Shown: piece after piece, positions 5,025 to 5,165 of the stretch
Numbering within the stretch: the first letter of the stretch is position 1
How the letters are laid out: the number at the start of each line of letters is the position of its first letter
Origin: Clostridiales bacterium
Lineage (GTDB): Bacteria; Bacillota; Clostridia; Oscillospirales; Butyricicoccaceae
Direction: 5' to 3'
NCBI GenBank assembly: GCA_019420045.1
Contig: JAHZHY010000337.1
Coordinates: 4,277-9,441, forward strand
Length of the DNA: 5,165 bases
The notes under the pieces: model-generated
The model's database searches: none
The model's input: only the letters and a program-made list of their open reading frames with translations
Told to the model about the DNA's origin: nothing
Program-made: the position numbers and the translations under genes

Positions 5025-5059
5025 AAAATCACACTCATGTAGAGCTGAGCCATCGCGTT
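5025..5059 (-). other. Probable oldest CRISPR spacer, 35 bp
   Basis: The 35 bases lie between the degenerate terminal repeat and the first intact repeat. The length matches the neighbouring 34-bp spacer. It depends on accepting 4997-5024 as a repeat. Confidence 0.5.
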
Positions 5060-5091
5060 ATTTCAATTCACGCCCCTGCGAGAGGGGCGAC
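5060..5091 (-). repeat. CRISPR direct repeat, intact copy 1 (leader-distal)
   Basis: A 32-bp copy identical to the one at 5126-5157, with palindromic core CGCCCCT/AGGGGCG. It is the last intact repeat before the degenerate one. Confidence 0.95.
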
Positions 5092-5125
5092 ATATTCCCC
5101 ATGTTTCTCCCGAAGATTGGGAAAT
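5092..5125 (-). other. CRISPR spacer, 34 bp, complete
   Basis: The 34 bases lie between two identical repeats. The spacer is more A/T-rich than the repeats and contains TTCTCCCGAAGATTGGGAAA, in which CCC and GGG flank a short centre. Its target cannot be told from sequence alone. Confidence 0.93.
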
Positions 5126-5157
5126 ATTTCAATTCACGCCCCTGCGAGAGGGGCGAC
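5126..5157 (-). repeat. CRISPR direct repeat, intact copy 2
   Basis: A 32-bp repeat identical to copy 1. The next spacer starts at 5158 and is cut by the window edge after 8 bases. Confidence 0.95.
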
Positions 5158-5165
5158 CAGGCCAC

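Larger units (their letters stand above)
5060..5165 (-). CRISPR. Trailer end of a type I-C-like CRISPR array (continues beyond the window)
   Basis: Two identical 32-bp repeats (5060-5091 and 5126-5157) flank a 34-bp spacer (5092-5125); a second spacer starts at 5158 and runs off the edge. The repeat begins ATTTCAATTCACGCCCC and ends GGGGCGAC. On the minus strand it starts GTCGCCCC, forms a 7-bp stem CGCCCCT/AGGGGCG with loop CTCGC, and ends in GAATTGAAAT. This length, stem and ATTGAAA(T/C) 3' end are those of type I-C repeats, whose processing by Cas5 leaves the 3' end as the crRNA 5' handle. Orientation therefore places transcription leftward and the leader to the right. No cas gene is in the window. 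A probable terminal degenerate repeat (4997-5024) and spacer (5025-5059) extend the array to the left. Confidence 0.95.

Overview
The window looks like chromosomal DNA of a spore-forming, fairly GC-rich clostridial bacterium (Oscillospiraceae-like). The pointers are a SpoIIID-type sporulation regulator, a secreted BspA-type leucine-rich-repeat protein with a 'copper amine oxidase N-terminal-like' tail, strong purine-rich Shine-Dalgarno sites, GTG starts, and U-tailed hairpin terminators. The assignment is inferred from gene families, not from any search.

Layout. (1) Bases 1-1976, plus strand: the 3' part of a class III PLP-dependent enzyme that begins before the window, followed by a GntR/UTRA-type regulator and a strong terminator. 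The regulator probably controls the metabolic genes to its left, including the PLP enzyme. That enzyme lacks the usual carboxylate-binding arginine near its C-terminus and has a KPP motif there, which recalls the phospho-lyase / aminophosphonate-lyase branch more than ordinary transaminases. (2) Bases 2028-3488, plus strand: an isolated secreted LRR protein with its own promoter (perfect TATAAT) and a terminator shared with the convergent gene. (3) Bases 3487-4708, minus strand: a two-gene unit, a small P-loop kinase-like protein followed by a DJ-1/PfpI protein, read from an extended -10 promoter. (4) Bases 4758-4998, plus strand: a short SpoIIID-like reading frame with a good ribosome binding site. 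It keeps the helix-turn-helix but lacks the C-terminal half, and is closed by a very strong hairpin terminator. (5) Bases about 4997-5165: the trailer end of a type I-C-like CRISPR array. It has two identical 32-bp repeats, one complete 34-nt spacer, a probable degenerate terminal repeat with one more spacer, and a further spacer cut by the window edge. The repeat orientation says the array is transcribed leftward, with leader (and perhaps cas genes) beyond the right edge.

The most notable region is the right end, where a truncated sporulation regulator abuts the decayed end of a CRISPR array with a strong terminator between two convergent transcription units. I see no clearly new multi-gene system. 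The best leads are the truncated SpoIIID, the degenerate terminal repeat, the atypical PLP enzyme and the 68-residue super-repeat in the LRR protein.
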